From Neobacillus novalis NBRC 102450 (GTDB lineage Bacteria > Bacillota > Bacilli > Bacillales > Cytobacillaceae), in contig NZ_BCVP01000016.1 in assembly GCF_001591805.1 (NCBI RefSeq), positions 186,001 through 250,000 on the forward strand: DNA of 64,000 bases, written 5' to 3'. Shown here piece after piece: positions 1-8,728 of this stretch. Within the stretch, counting starts at the first letter, position 1. Each line of letters opens with the position of its first letter. The position numbers and the translations under genes are program-made. The notes below the pieces were generated by a model. It made no database searches. It had not been told where the DNA came from and was given only the letters and a program-made list of their open reading frames with translations.

Positions 1-107
1 TGCCAGTGGAAGCAGCAAGAGGAATTCAGCCGCCATTTATTGCAGCAAGACTTGATTCGGAGAAAGTTTCAGAACATTTTTTAGGTCAATTTTTAATGAA
101 AGAGTAG
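1..107 (+). CDS. C-terminal fragment of an unidentified protein
   Basis: An open frame runs in from the left edge and ends with TAG at 105-107; about 34 codons are visible. The last residues read roughly VSEHFLGQFLMKE. A convincing factor-independent terminator follows at 143-177, which supports a real gene end rather than a chance frame. I do not recognise the family from this short tail, so no function is assigned. The start lies outside the window. Confidence 0.55.
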   Translation, partial: PVEAARGIQPPFIAARLDSEKVSEHFLGQFLMKE

Positions 108-142
108 GAATTGCAGGATTTTCACTGCCGTTTCAACTCTTT

Positions 143-177
143 TGGTGGGTATCCTCTAAGGTTTCCCACCATTTTTA
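143..177 (+). terminator. Rho-independent terminator
   Basis: TGGTGGG at 143-149 pairs with CCCACCA at 165-171 and is followed by a T-rich run. It closes the gene entering from the left edge. Confidence 0.7.
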
Positions 178-269
178 TTAGGGAATAAAAACATATGAAT
201 AGGGAACGATAAATTTGTTAGTCGTGTAACAAATGGGACATGGCAATTTTCAGTGAAAAGGAGACAAAG

Positions 270-884
270 ATGATGACAAACGTTAAATTAGCCGTCATTT
301 ATTACAGTAGTGGCGGAACAAACTATCAGCTATCAAAGTGGGCGGAAGAAGGTGCAAAAGAAGTGGGGGCAGAAGTAAAGGTATTAAAAGTGCCTGAGCT
401 TGCACCACAATCTGTAATTGAAGGAAATCCTGGCTGGAAAGCACATGTTGAAGCCACCGCACATGTGCCTGAGGTTAAATTGGAGGATATAGAGTGGGCG
501 GATGCTATTATATTCAGTGTTCCGACCCGATTTGGGAATATGCCTGCACAAATGAAGCAATTCATCGATACTTGTGGCGGTCTTTGGTTTAATGGTAAGA
601 CAGTAAATAAAGTGGTGAGTGCGATGTCCTCAGCGCAAAATCCACATGGCGGCCAAGAGGCAACGATTTTATCACTTTACACCTCCATGTACCATTGGGG
701 AGCGATTGTTGCAGCACCAGGTTATACTGATCCGGTAATTTACGGGTCTGGGGGTAATCCTTACGGTACAAGTGTTACCGTGGGGCAAGATGGAAAAATG
801 ATTGAAGATGTGGAAGCAACGGTTAAACACCAAGCAAAACGGACAGTTACAGTTGCTGAATGGGTGAAAAAAGCGAATCAATAA
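270..884 (+). CDS. wrbA: WrbA-like NAD(P)H:quinone oxidoreductase (flavodoxin fold)
   Basis: A 204-residue FMN flavoprotein of the WrbA family, expected to reduce quinones by two electrons in the cytosol and so limit semiquinone stress. The phosphate-binding loop YYSSGGTNYQLS lies near the N terminus. The family segments PTRFGNMPAQMKQFID, WFNGKTVNKVVSAM and GGQEATILSLYTSMYHWG follow in order. A longer frame opens at 240, but AAGGAG at 258-263 sits 6 bases before the ATG at 270, so that start (or the next ATG at 273) is preferred. The gene stands alone between two terminators. Length and motifs fit the family, so the family call is firm; the physiological substrate is not shown. Confidence 0.9.
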   Translation: MMTNVKLAVIYYSSGGTNYQLSKWAEEGAKEVGAEVKVLKVPELAPQSVIEGNPGWKAHVEATAHVPEVKLEDIEWADAIIFSVPTRFGNMPAQMKQFIDTCGGLWFNGKTVNKVVSAMSSAQNPHGGQEATILSLYTSMYHWGAIVAAPGYTDPVIYGSGGNPYGTSVTVGQDGKMIEDVEATVKHQAKRTVTVAEWVKKANQ

Positions 885-893
885 AAGGGAGAA

Positions 894-927
894 AGCTGAC
901 CAGTGAAAAAACCGGTCGGCTTTTTTT
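894..927 (+). terminator. Rho-independent terminator of the wrbA-like gene
   Basis: AGCTGACC (894-901) pairs with GGTCGGCT (914-921), with one G-U pair, followed by seven T residues. Confidence 0.85.
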
Positions 928-955
928 ATATAAATCAAATTTTCAAAAAATTATA

Positions 956-984
956 TTGACTTTTTATTGTTTTCTATGGATAAT
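956..984 (+). promoter_or_regulatory. Sigma-A-type promoter of the proBA leader
   Basis: TTGACT at 956-961 and GATAAT at 979-984 are separated by 17 bases. The element lies just upstream of the T-box leader, with an expected transcript start near 991. Confidence 0.7.
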
Positions 985-991
985 CAAATAA

Positions 992-1240
992 ATTGAAATA
1001 GAAAAATGGTATGGGACTAGTAAACCTTTGGAACGTGATAGAGAGTGAAACCCGCAGGCTGAAAGGTTTCTCACGGAAAAAAGCTTGAACCTGCCCTCAC
1101 ACGCTGCTTATGTAAACATGAGTCGTCTGCCTGCGTTACGGGTTCAAAGTGGGTGAGAGCGCTGTGCTCGTCATCAATTAAGGTGGTACCGCGGAAACGA
1201 TTATTCCGTCCTTTTTTAAGGACAGAAGAATCGTTTTTTT
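992..1240 (+). promoter_or_regulatory. T-box leader (tRNA-Pro responsive) with terminator
   Basis: The conserved T-box sequence AAGGTGGTACCGCG is present at about 1180-1193. It is followed by a terminator stem, AAACGATT (1195-1202) pairing with AATCGTTT (1229-1236), and a T-run. In the stem I region, GAA followed by CCT (1090-1092) is the likely specifier, a proline codon that matches the downstream proline genes. T-box leaders read through when uncharged tRNA binds, so proBA should be induced by proline starvation. The class is certain from the T-box motif; the specifier position is my reading of the stem. Confidence 0.9.
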
Positions 1241-1266
1241 ATTTTTAAAAGAAAGGTCGAACGGTT

Positions 1267-2379
1267 ATGAAAAAACAGCTTGTGGTTGTGAAGATTGGGA
1301 GCAGCTCGCTTACAAATACGTCTGGGACAATTTCTGAAGCGAAAATCCGTGATCATGTGGATGCACTCGCTTTTTTAAAATTCCAGGGACATGAGGTTAT
1401 TTTGATTTCATCCGGAGCTGTTGCGGCAGGGTTTGGTTCTCTTGGTTACCCAACACGTCCAAAAAGTACCGCCGGGAAACAGGCAGCCGCAGCTGTTGGG
1501 CAAGGGCTATTAATGCAACATTATATTCAGCTGTTTAAAGAGTACCAAATGATACCAGCGCAAATATTATTAACTCGTGAAGATTTTTACAGCCAGATTC
1601 GGTTTCAAAACCTCTTTTCAACGATCCATGAACTGCTTCAAAGAGGCGTCTTGCCGATTATTAATGAAAATGATTCGGTTTCGATTGAGGAATTGACATT
1701 CGGGGACAACGATTTGTTATCAGCCCTCGTCAGCGGATTTTTACATGCCAATGCTTTGATTATTTTAACAGATATAAACGGTCTTTATGATGGTAATCCA
1801 AAGCTCTCAAAAGAGGCCAAAAAATTTAATTTTATCCCAGAGATTTCTGAAGAACTGCTTGATTTTGCCGGAGATAGTGGTTCTTCCGTTGGCACTGGCG
1901 GCATGAAGTCGAAGTTATTGGCAGCAAAAAAGGCATTATCACTTGGTGTCCGTGTCTTTGTCGGCACAGGAGTTGGCAAGGAAAAACTGGTCGATATTTT
2001 AGCTAGAAAAGGGGATGGGACGTATATAGGCGGCCCATTCCAAACACAAATGCAGATGAGAAAGCAATGGATTGCCTATCACTCTCAAGTCGGCGGAGTG
2101 ATTGAAATTGACGATGGGGCAGAAAAAGCCATTCTGCTTCAGGGGAAGAGTTTGCTGCCGGTTGGAGTAACGAAGGTAATGGGTGAGTTTAACGCACTGG
2201 ATGTCGTAATGGTTCGAAACCAAAAAGGGAAAACCGTCGGAAAAGGGCAGATTTATTATTCTTCTAAGGATTTGTTAATGGTAAAAGGCTTACCAAGTGA
2301 ACAGTCGAAGGGTTATTCGATTAACAAAAAAGCGGAAGTGATCCATCGTGATAATTGGGTCACGATGCCAAAGGAGTGA
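1267..2379 (+). CDS. proB: Glutamate 5-kinase
   Basis: Catalyses ATP-dependent phosphorylation of glutamate, the first step of proline synthesis from glutamate. The 370-residue protein has an N-terminal amino-acid kinase domain ([11 protein letters not shown] near residue 6, [47 protein letters not shown]) and a C-terminal PUA domain from about residue 280, the usual full-length layout. It is the first gene after a T-box leader with a Pro specifier. proA begins 6 bases after its stop, so the two are one operon. Function is assigned with high confidence from motifs, length and context. Confidence 0.97.
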   Translation: MKKQLVVVKIGSSSLTNTSGTISEAKIRDHVDALAFLKFQGHEVILISSGAVAAGFGSLGYPTRPKSTAGKQAAAAVGQGLLMQHYIQLFKEYQMIPAQILLTREDFYSQIRFQNLFSTIHELLQRGVLPIINENDSVSIEELTFGDNDLLSALVSGFLHANALIILTDINGLYDGNPKLSKEAKKFNFIPEISEELLDFAGDSGSSVGTGGMKSKLLAAKKALSLGVRVFVGTGVGKEKLVDILARKGDGTYIGGPFQTQMQMRKQWIAYHSQVGGVIEIDDGAEKAILLQGKSLLPVGVTKVMGEFNALDVVMVRNQKGKTVGKGQIYYSSKDLLMVKGLPSEQSKGYSINKKAEVIHRDNWVTMPKE

Positions 2380-2385
2380 AGTTGG

Positions 2386-3627
2386 ATGAGTGAGTTACTC
2401 GAAAAGGCTAGAAAATTAAAAAAAGCAGCGAAACAGATGGGGATGCTCTCAGCTGAGGAAAAAAACGATGCGTTAGCGAAAATGGCCGACCATTTAATGA
2501 CTGAGAAGGAATGGATATTAAGCGAAAACGCCAAGGATCTTGCAGTTGGAAAGGAAAAGGGATTACCTGTTCCACTGTTAGACCGTTTGCTTTTAACGGA
2601 AGAAAGAATGGACCAGATTGTTGATGGGGTCCGCCAGTTAATTAATTTGGAGGATCCGGTAGGTGAAACAATCGAAGCATGGGAGCAGCCAAACGGGTTG
2701 CAAATAGAAACGATTCGGGTCCCGCTTGGGGTTATTGGCATGGTATACGAAGCGCGGCCAAATGTTACAGTTGATGCCGGGAGCCTATGTTTGAAAGCAG
2801 GAAATGCTGTGCTTTTAAGAGGCAGCTCTTCTGCGATCCATTCCAATAAAGCAATTGTTCATGTAATAAGAGGGGCACTTGCAGGAACGGCGATTCCAGC
2901 TGATGCCGTGCAACTACTTGAGGATACGAGCCGCGAAACAGCAGCGGAAATGTTTAAATTAAACGAATACTTAGATGTTCTCATTCCTCGTGGCGGTGCG
3001 GGGTTGATTCAATCGGTCATCAAAAATGCTACTGTTCCAGTGTTAGAAACTGGCGTAGGCAACTGTCATGTATTTATTGACGAAACAGCAGAACAAAAAA
3101 TGGGTATTGATATTGCGATTAATGCGAAGTTACATCGGCCATCTGTCTGCAATGCAGCCGAAACGTTACTTATCCATGAAAATTGGCCCTATGTCTTAAA
3201 CCTATTACATGCCCTTCATAATCAAGGGGTTGAACTGCGAGGAAGTGAAGAAGTAGCCTCTGCCTATTCTTTTGTCGCTCCTGCAACAGAAGAAGATTGG
3301 CACACGGAATTTCTTGCACCGATTTTAGCTGTAAAACTCGTGAGTGATGTGAAAGAAGCCATTGAACATATTGACCAATATGGAACAAAACACTCTGAAG
3401 CCATTATTAGTGAAGAGAAAGAAAATGTGCGTTTGTTTTTCAAGGCAGTAGATGCGGCGGTATTATATCATAATGCTTCGACTAGGTTTACCGATGGTGA
3501 GCAGTTCGGCTATGGTGCGGAAATTGGCATTAGCACGCAAAAGCTCCATGCCCGCGGGCCAATGGGGTTGAAGGCATTAACGACCACAAAAGCACTCGTC
3601 CTGGGAACTGGGCAAATTCGGTCTTAA
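2386..3627 (+). CDS. proA: Gamma-glutamyl phosphate reductase
   Basis: Reduces gamma-glutamyl phosphate with NADPH to glutamate-5-semialdehyde, the second step of proline synthesis. The 413-residue protein belongs to the aldehyde dehydrogenase superfamily. The conserved [18 protein letters not shown] segment is present, and the catalytic cysteine is Cys255 in [28 protein letters not shown] before the ATG gives a strong ribosome site. It is co-transcribed with proB and controlled by the T-box upstream. No pyrroline-5-carboxylate reductase gene is visible here, so the final step must be encoded elsewhere. Confidence 0.97.
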   Translation: MSELLEKARKLKKAAKQMGMLSAEEKNDALAKMADHLMTEKEWILSENAKDLAVGKEKGLPVPLLDRLLLTEERMDQIVDGVRQLINLEDPVGETIEAWEQPNGLQIETIRVPLGVIGMVYEARPNVTVDAGSLCLKAGNAVLLRGSSSAIHSNKAIVHVIRGALAGTAIPADAVQLLEDTSRETAAEMFKLNEYLDVLIPRGGAGLIQSVIKNATVPVLETGVGNCHVFIDETAEQKMGIDIAINAKLHRPSVCNAAETLLIHENWPYVLNLLHALHNQGVELRGSEEVASAYSFVAPATEEDWHTEFLAPILAVKLVSDVKEAIEHIDQYGTKHSEAIISEEKENVRLFFKAVDAAVLYHNASTRFTDGEQFGYGAEIGISTQKLHARGPMGLKALTTTKALVLGTGQIRS

Positions 3628-3638
3628 AATTTAAGTTT

Positions 3639-3667
3639 AGCGCTGAAAATGCGCTTATTTTTTTTGC
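3639..3667 (+). terminator. Probable terminator of proBA
   Basis: A short AGCGC/GCGCT stem with loop TGAAAAT is followed by a T-rich run. The stem is only 5 bp, so the call is moderate. Confidence 0.5.
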
Positions 3668-3703
3668 TTTCTGTTATACTTAAAATATACAAACATACAT
3701 TCT
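3664..3703 (+). promoter_or_regulatory. Candidate promoter with a weak LexA-like site
   Basis: TTGCTT at 3664-3669 and TATACA at 3686-3691 have a 16-base spacer. CAAACATACATTCT at 3690-3703 matches the Bacillus LexA consensus CGAACRNRYGTTYC with three mismatches and overlaps the proposed -10 region. The following gene is a DNA repair-type helicase, which makes SOS control plausible, but three mismatches is weak evidence. Confidence 0.3.
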
Positions 3704-3724
3704 GTATAGTAAGTTGGTGATCAA

Positions 3725-6001
3725 ATGTCAGATGAAATTCATATATCCGTTCGAACTCTTGTTGAATATGTGTTCCGGAGCGGCAGTATTGATTCCCGTT
3801 TCCGCTCCCAATCGACCCTTCTAGATGGAACGAGGATTCATCAGAAAATCCAAAATACGTATCAAGAGGGTGACCAAAAGGAAGTTTATCTTCAAGCTGA
3901 AATTTTCCATGATGGCCTTACCTTCCTCATTGATGGCAGATGCGATGGGCTTTTGTTTCGTGATGGCAGGATGATGGTCGATGAGATTAAGTCGTTCTCG
4001 CAGCCACTCGAGCAAATCGAAGGGGATGGTTACCTTGTTCACTGGGCACAGGCGAAACTGTATGCCTATATGTATGCAAAAGACAACGTTCTATCGGAAA
4101 TCCTTGTCCAGCTAACCTATGTCAATACGGAAACAGAAGCAAAAAAATATTATCAAAAAAACTACTCCTACTCAGAACTTGAGACATTTGTTGTTGAGGT
4201 GATTGAAGGCTACACCCCATATGCAATGCTGCAGCACGAGCATCGAATCAAACGAAATGAAAGTTGTAAAGAATTAGCTTTCCCGTTCGAAACCTATCGC
4301 GATGGCCAGCGGAAACTAGCTGGAGCTGTTTATAAAACCATTGTAGATAAAAAAAATCTGTTCACAAAAGCACCAACTGGGATAGGCAAGACGATATCCA
4401 CCCTCTTTCCTGCAGTCAAGGCGATGGGAGAAGGGCCACTAAACCGCGTTTTCTACCTGACTGCAAAAACGATTACTCGAACGACGGCGGAGGAGGCGTT
4501 TTCACGGATGCGTACAGGTGGTCTTTGTATCAACACGGTCACCATTACAGCAAAGGACAAGGTTTGTTTCAAGGATGAAACGATCTGTCAAAAGGATTAC
4601 TGCGAGTATGCGGATGGGTATTATGACCGAATTAATGAAGCAATTCTTGATATTTTATCAAATGAAAACGGGATGACCCGTGAAGTTATCGAATCCTATG
4701 CCCGCAAGCATACTGTTTGCCCATTTGAATTTTCGCTTGACCTTGCCTATGCCGTTGATGCCATTATTTGCGATTACAATTATATTTTCGACCCAAGGGT
4801 GTCGCTAAAGCGATTGTTTGAGGAGCAAAAGAAGTCGACCGTATTATTGGTCGATGAGGCACATAATCTTGTTGACCGAGGGCGGGAGATGTTCTCAGCT
4901 TCATTAAACAAAGAGATGTTTCTCCAGCTGAAAAAAGACTTTAAGGGTGTCAATAAAGTGATTTTTGGGGCTGCTAGCAAGTTGAATTCATCGTTCATTT
5001 CCTTGAAAAAAGTAAATGCCGATAAAAATGAATTTATCATAGAGCAGCTCGATGAAGCGTTTTTAGAACAGCTTGTTCAATTTGTAGAGGATGCAGAACA
5101 GCAACTTCTAACAAATACCTCCCAAAGTCTCTTAGAAGCCTACTTCATGGTGAATAATTTTTTAAAAATCGTTACGCTACTTGATGAGCATTATGTTATT
5201 TACGCGGAGAAAAATAAAAACGATTTGGTGATTAAACTGTTTTGCATCAATCCCTCGAAGCTGCTTAAGCAAATGGGGAAAGGGTTTCGCTCAAAGGTGT
5301 TCTTCTCAGCAACACTCTCACCATTACCGTATTATCAAGATATTCTTGGCGGGAATGAGGAGGATTATTCGCTCTCCATCCCGTCGCCATTTTCAATTGA
5401 ACAAGTCGACGTCTTTATTAAACCCTTGTCGACACGCTTCAAAGATCGGGAACAGACCAAAGGTGCAATTGTCACGATGATCAAATCGTTATTTAAAAGC
5501 CGGCCAGGAAATTTTCTGATATTTTTCCCGTCCTATCACTATTTACTTTCCGTTTATGAGCAATTCAAGCAATTAGATGAAGAAACGCAAACAATCATTC
5601 AATCGACTGGGATGACAGAAGCAGAAAGAGAAGCATTTTTGGCGGCGTTTATGCCTGATCAAAATGAAACCTTACTTGGATTTGCTGTTCTTGGCGGGAT
5701 TTTTTCTGAAGGAGTGGACTTAATCGGCGATCGTTTAAATGGAGTTGTCGTGGTTGGGGTTGGGCTGCCACAGCTTTGTTTTGAGCGCAACCTTATCAAG
5801 GATCATTTTTATAAAAAGGATAAGAATGGCTATGATTATGCTTATGTGTACCCCGGTATGAACAAGGTCTTACAAGCAGGGGGACGATTGATTCGCTCGG
5901 AAACCGATCATGGGACGATTGTCCTTATCGACGACCGCTTTCTGCAAAAGCAGTATCAAATGCTCTTGCCTCCTGAATGGAGAGAGTATAAAATCATTTA
6001 A
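3725..6001 (+). CDS. RecB-type nuclease fused to XPD/DinG-type Fe-S DNA helicase
   Basis: A 758-residue superfamily 2 helicase with an N-terminal nuclease domain. The first ~120 residues carry a PD-(D/E)XK signature: Asp74, Glu87-X-Lys89 and a QAKLYAYMYA motif near 109-118, as in RecB/Cas4 nucleases. The helicase has Walker A APTGIGKT at 216-223, four cysteines at 281, 288, 293 and 332 placed like the XPD 4Fe-4S cluster, a DEAH box at 377-380, and AGGRLIRSETD near the C terminus. XPD-family enzymes unwind DNA 5' to 3', so a role in repair or in processing unusual DNA is inferred. All nuclease and cluster residues look intact. It stands alone, 103 bases before the SatD-like gene. Confidence 0.85.
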   Translation: MSDEIHISVRTLVEYVFRSGSIDSRFRSQSTLLDGTRIHQKIQNTYQEGDQKEVYLQAEIFHDGLTFLIDGRCDGLLFRDGRMMVDEIKSFSQPLEQIEGDGYLVHWAQAKLYAYMYAKDNVLSEILVQLTYVNTETEAKKYYQKNYSYSELETFVVEVIEGYTPYAMLQHEHRIKRNESCKELAFPFETYRDGQRKLAGAVYKTIVDKKNLFTKAPTGIGKTISTLFPAVKAMGEGPLNRVFYLTAKTITRTTAEEAFSRMRTGGLCINTVTITAKDKVCFKDETICQKDYCEYADGYYDRINEAILDILSNENGMTREVIESYARKHTVCPFEFSLDLAYAVDAIICDYNYIFDPRVSLKRLFEEQKKSTVLLVDEAHNLVDRGREMFSASLNKEMFLQLKKDFKGVNKVIFGAASKLNSSFISLKKVNADKNEFIIEQLDEAFLEQLVQFVEDAEQQLLTNTSQSLLEAYFMVNNFLKIVTLLDEHYVIYAEKNKNDLVIKLFCINPSKLLKQMGKGFRSKVFFSATLSPLPYYQDILGGNEEDYSLSIPSPFSIEQVDVFIKPLSTRFKDREQTKGAIVTMIKSLFKSRPGNFLIFFPSYHYLLSVYEQFKQLDEETQTIIQSTGMTEAEREAFLAAFMPDQNETLLGFAVLGGIFSEGVDLIGDRLNGVVVVGVGLPQLCFERNLIKDHFYKKDKNGYDYAYVYPGMNKVLQAGGRLIRSETDHGTIVLIDDRFLQKQYQMLLPPEWREYKII

Positions 6002-6040
6002 CAATCAGGGAATTTGCACTAATTAATCGAATTGGAGTGA

Positions 6041-6090
6041 AGTTTGACTATTTAATCAAACTTTTATAAAATTAGATTAAATAATCTAAT
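6041..6090 (+). promoter_or_regulatory. Promoter embedded in two inverted repeats before the SatD-like gene
   Basis: TTGACT (6044-6049) and TAAAAT (6067-6072) are 17 bases apart. AGTTTGA (6041-6047) and TCAAACT (6056-6062) form one inverted repeat over the -35. ATTAGATTA (6071-6079) and TAATCTAAT (6082-6090) form a perfect 9-bp repeat over the expected transcript start. Because the next gene encodes a helix-turn-helix protein, autoregulation is the simplest reading. Confidence 0.6.
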
Positions 6091-6104
6091 TAGGGTGAAC
6101 GACC

Positions 6105-6917
6105 GTGAAAATGAAGCATAATCCAATATCAATTTTTATTTTAGATGTCAGTAATTCGTCGGCCGAAGATATGGGAGATGAACTGACGTTATATCTAGAT
6201 GCGATGGTGGAATGGATTTCCATTTGGACCAAAGACATCGGACCAGTAAAAGTGAAGCATCGAGCTGGTGATGAAATCATCTTTGTTGGCAATGGCTATT
6301 CAACAGCCTATATCATCGCTTTTTATGTAAGCAGGTTTTGGAAATATCGCAATCACAAACCTTATTTTGGTTTGTCTTTTGGAGATATCGATAGGGAACT
6401 AGAAGAAGTCGATATCGAGACATGGATCCATCCGTTGATTAAGCAGGCCCGATATGCGAACGATTTGTTGAAACAAGCACAAAATCGGCCCCCCTTTAAA
6501 TTTGAGCTTGACCAATTTTATTTAGGTGATCGAAATATCCCTGTTTTATACAACCAGTTTCGCTATGAATTCGAAACGTTATTTAACACAATCCTGCAAT
6601 TGCAGCACACTCTTATCAAAGACCAAACGAACATCCAGGAGCTCGTATGTTCTTTATATCTAATTTTACAGCAGCAAAAAGCCGTTGGGGAACTGCTTGG
6701 CAAAACAGCACCGACTATTTCGAGTCATTTCAAAAAGGGAAAAAGCGAAGAAGTCCTCCGTACCTTTAACGAAATGATTAACGTCCTAAATTCATTACAG
6801 AAAAACACCAATCTAGGTATAGCGGATAACCCGATGGAAACAAGCGAGATGTTACATGATTCGATTAGGAATCATTTGAAGGAAAATATTAATTTGCTGC
6901 TTCCTAACGAACGCTAA
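6105..6917 (+). CDS. SatD-like protein: nucleotide-cyclase-fold domain plus HTH
   Basis: A 270-residue protein resembling the SatD family. The N-terminal half has the layout of class III cyclase/GGDEF palm domains: a first metal-type Asp14 in FILDVSNSSA, then KHRAGDEIIFVG with Asp56 where cyclases have the KTxGD motif, then FGLSFGDID. The transition-state Asn/Arg motif of true cyclases is not recognisable, so catalysis is uncertain. Residues 190-211 (QKAVGELLGKTAPTISSHFK) form a clear helix-turn-helix. The GTG at 6105 is preceded by AGGGTGA at 6 bases; an ATG at 6111 is the alternative. A DUF3307 membrane protein starts 20 bases downstream, so the two probably form an operon. Function is unknown. 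Confidence 0.75.
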   Translation: MKMKHNPISIFILDVSNSSAEDMGDELTLYLDAMVEWISIWTKDIGPVKVKHRAGDEIIFVGNGYSTAYIIAFYVSRFWKYRNHKPYFGLSFGDIDRELEEVDIETWIHPLIKQARYANDLLKQAQNRPPFKFELDQFYLGDRNIPVLYNQFRYEFETLFNTILQLQHTLIKDQTNIQELVCSLYLILQQQKAVGELLGKTAPTISSHFKKGKSEEVLRTFNEMINVLNSLQKNTNLGIADNPMETSEMLHDSIRNHLKENINLLLPNER

Positions 6918-6937
6918 TTACAAAGAGAGGAGAAACC

Positions 6938-7801
6938 ATGCTTATTTTAAGTCTCATTCTCGCCCATCTAATTGCTGATTTTTATTTGCAATCCGATAAT
7001 ATGGTGAGGGAAAAGTATAAAAACCTTAAGAAGCATCTGGTGCATCATTTTTTCATGACTGCGTTGGTTCTTAGCGGCTATTTGATTTTTCACTTTACCC
7101 TATTAAATAGCCTTAATTATTTCCTTTTCCCTTTGGTTTTTATTGTTTTTTCGCATTTTCTAATTGACTTCATAAAAATCAAACTGCTTGATACCATTAA
7201 AATTACTAACGAGGAGAATATGAAGCGGCTTAGTTTTTTCCTATTGGATCAATTACTCCATCTTGGGATGCTTTTGCTTGCCTGTTATTTATTTATTGGA
7301 CTGGAGATAACAAAAATAAGCGAGATTTTCCAGGAAGGGCAGAAGTTAGGCCCGGTAAATGCCGTTTTGTTTATCCTCATCATTGTGATTCTAACCACAA
7401 GTGTAAGCGGACATTTAATAAGGATTCTTTTAGGGTCGCTGCCGAACCAGCTGTTAAACTTTGAAGGAAGGTATGCTTTTAAAGCTAACAGACATGAGGA
7501 TCAGTTTGCCCATTCTAGGATGGGAAAAAAGGAGGTAACAGAGGAATATCATTACACCATTTTCTCTAAACACGATCTTTCTCGCGGGAAATTAATCGGC
7601 TATATTGAAAGATTGCTAGTTTTAGTGTTGACATTTTACAGTGCCTACCCAGCCATCGGGTTTATTGTTGCGGCAAAATCGATTGCCAGGTTTAAACAAA
7701 TGGATGACCGGGATTGGGCAGAGTATTTCTTGCTAGGAACACTTACTTCAATGTTCATTGGCATCTCGCTTGGGATTGTATTACGGGAAGTTTTGACTTA
7801 A
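6938..7801 (+). CDS. DUF3307 family integral membrane protein
   Basis: A 287-residue membrane protein starting LILSLILAHLIADFYLQSDN, the typical opening of DUF3307 proteins with conserved His and Asp residues inside the first helix. Further hydrophobic segments cover about residues 36-58, 62-80, 100-125, 145-165 and 225-285. AGAGAGGAG precedes the ATG. It follows the SatD-like gene by 20 bases. SatD and DUF3307 proteins are, to my knowledge, neighbours in other Firmicutes as well, but the role of the family is unknown. A membrane partner or effector for the cyclase-fold protein is inference. Confidence 0.75.
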   Translation: MLILSLILAHLIADFYLQSDNMVREKYKNLKKHLVHHFFMTALVLSGYLIFHFTLLNSLNYFLFPLVFIVFSHFLIDFIKIKLLDTIKITNEENMKRLSFFLLDQLLHLGMLLLACYLFIGLEITKISEIFQEGQKLGPVNAVLFILIIVILTTSVSGHLIRILLGSLPNQLLNFEGRYAFKANRHEDQFAHSRMGKKEVTEEYHYTIFSKHDLSRGKLIGYIERLLVLVLTFYSAYPAIGFIVAAKSIARFKQMDDRDWAEYFLLGTLTSMFIGISLGIVLREVLT

Positions 7802-7867
7802 AAATATAAAAAATAGATTAATTAACTACCAAAATGAGGCAGCTGTTTTTTTATAAATGCTCGCAAG

Positions 7868-8164
7868 TTATTTCATCTTCTGTATTTCTTCAGTCACAAC
7901 AAAGGCAAGGTCATCGTTGCCAAATAATGATAAAACGCCTAGCAATGTTTGGTCACCAACATCTCCAGCTTCTTCTTTTGGTACAGTTAACTCGATTGCT
8001 TCCTTCAAGGCTGGGTTGGAGGCTTGATTTGGATAGGCTCTAACATATATCTCCTCTGGATTGAGGTCATGATTCACACACCATTGGGCGAAGACGAGAA
8101 TCATCATTTTCTCTTCACCTTTATAGTTCTCGATAATTTTTTCTTCCACTTGTTTTTGATTCAT
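7868..8164 (-). CDS. Conserved hypothetical protein (98 aa)
   Basis: A small, soluble, acidic protein on the minus strand with no membrane segment or signal peptide. The segment MMILVFAQWCVNHDLNPEEI and the end FGNDDLAFVVTEEI look like a conserved Bacillaceae protein of unknown role, possibly the YxiS type, but I cannot confirm the family. AAGGAGACGTTTTCT precedes the ATG on the minus strand, a good ribosome site. It is convergent with the DUF3307 gene and divergent from the DUF1292 gene. No function is assigned. Confidence 0.65.
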   Translation of the reverse strand: MNQKQVEEKIIENYKGEEKMMILVFAQWCVNHDLNPEEIYVRAYPNQASNPALKEAIELTVPKEEAGDVGDQTLLGVLSLFGNDDLAFVVTEEIQKMK

Positions 8165-8323
8165 AGAAAACGTCTCCTTAGATTGCCATATACACTCATT
8201 ATAAGAGATTTATGAGGAATATCTAGCTTTACGATAGATAATTTACGTTGTATGTGGATTATTTTCTCTTTTTAAGAGATACTGTTTGAAGGAAGATTTA
8301 AAAAATAGGAGGGAACTACTGCT

Positions 8324-8593
8324 ATGACTAAAATTGAAGTAGGCGAAATTTTTACTATCAGCGATGAAAATGACCAAGAACAAGAGGTTGAAGTCCTAGG
8401 TGTCATGACAATAGAAGGAGCCGATTACGTCGCGGTTGGATTTGCGGAAGACGTGCAACAAGAAACGGATGATGATATTGATATCTTCTTTCTAAAGGTC
8501 GACGAAGATGGAGATTTTTCCGCGATTGAAAGCGATGAGGAATTTGACAAAGTATCAGCGGCGTTTGATGAAATGATGGACGAGGACGAGTAA
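8324..8593 (+). CDS. DUF1292 family protein
   Basis: An 89-residue, very acidic cytosolic protein (EVGEIFTISDENDQEQEVEV at the start, DEMMDEDE at the end). The pattern of a short beta-rich domain with ISDEN..E.EVEVLG and YVAVGFAED fits the DUF1292 family found throughout Firmicutes. Family function is unknown. AGGAGGGAACTACTGCT precedes the ATG. It is monocistronic, with a terminator right after it, and divergent from the 98-residue gene upstream. Confidence 0.8.
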   Translation: MTKIEVGEIFTISDENDQEQEVEVLGVMTIEGADYVAVGFAEDVQQETDDDIDIFFLKVDEDGDFSAIESDEEFDKVSAAFDEMMDEDE

Positions 8594-8606
8594 ATTGTTG
8601 AGGAAT

Positions 8607-8635
8607 GAGAGGGGTTTACACCTCTCTTTTTTTTT
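8607..8635 (+). terminator. Terminator of the DUF1292 gene
   Basis: GAGAGG (8607-8612) pairs with CCTCTC (8621-8626), followed by a long T-run. Confidence 0.8.
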
Positions 8636-8728
8636 GAAATCTACTTTGATATCATTTGGGAAAAATATGTATGTTACAGGTAACTTATGGCATACTGTTA
8701 GGGAGAATATCATCAAAGGAGAGACGTA

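Noticed and set aside
3725..6001. CasDinG or Cas3-like CRISPR component
   Set aside because: The helicase has DinG/XPD features, but no other cas gene or array lies near by, and the nuclease is of RecB type rather than HD type.
8673..8684. GTTACAGGTAAC palindrome as a known regulator box
   Set aside because: It is a perfect palindrome near a gene start, but I could not match it to a known Bacillus regulator with confidence, so it is only mentioned in the gene entry.
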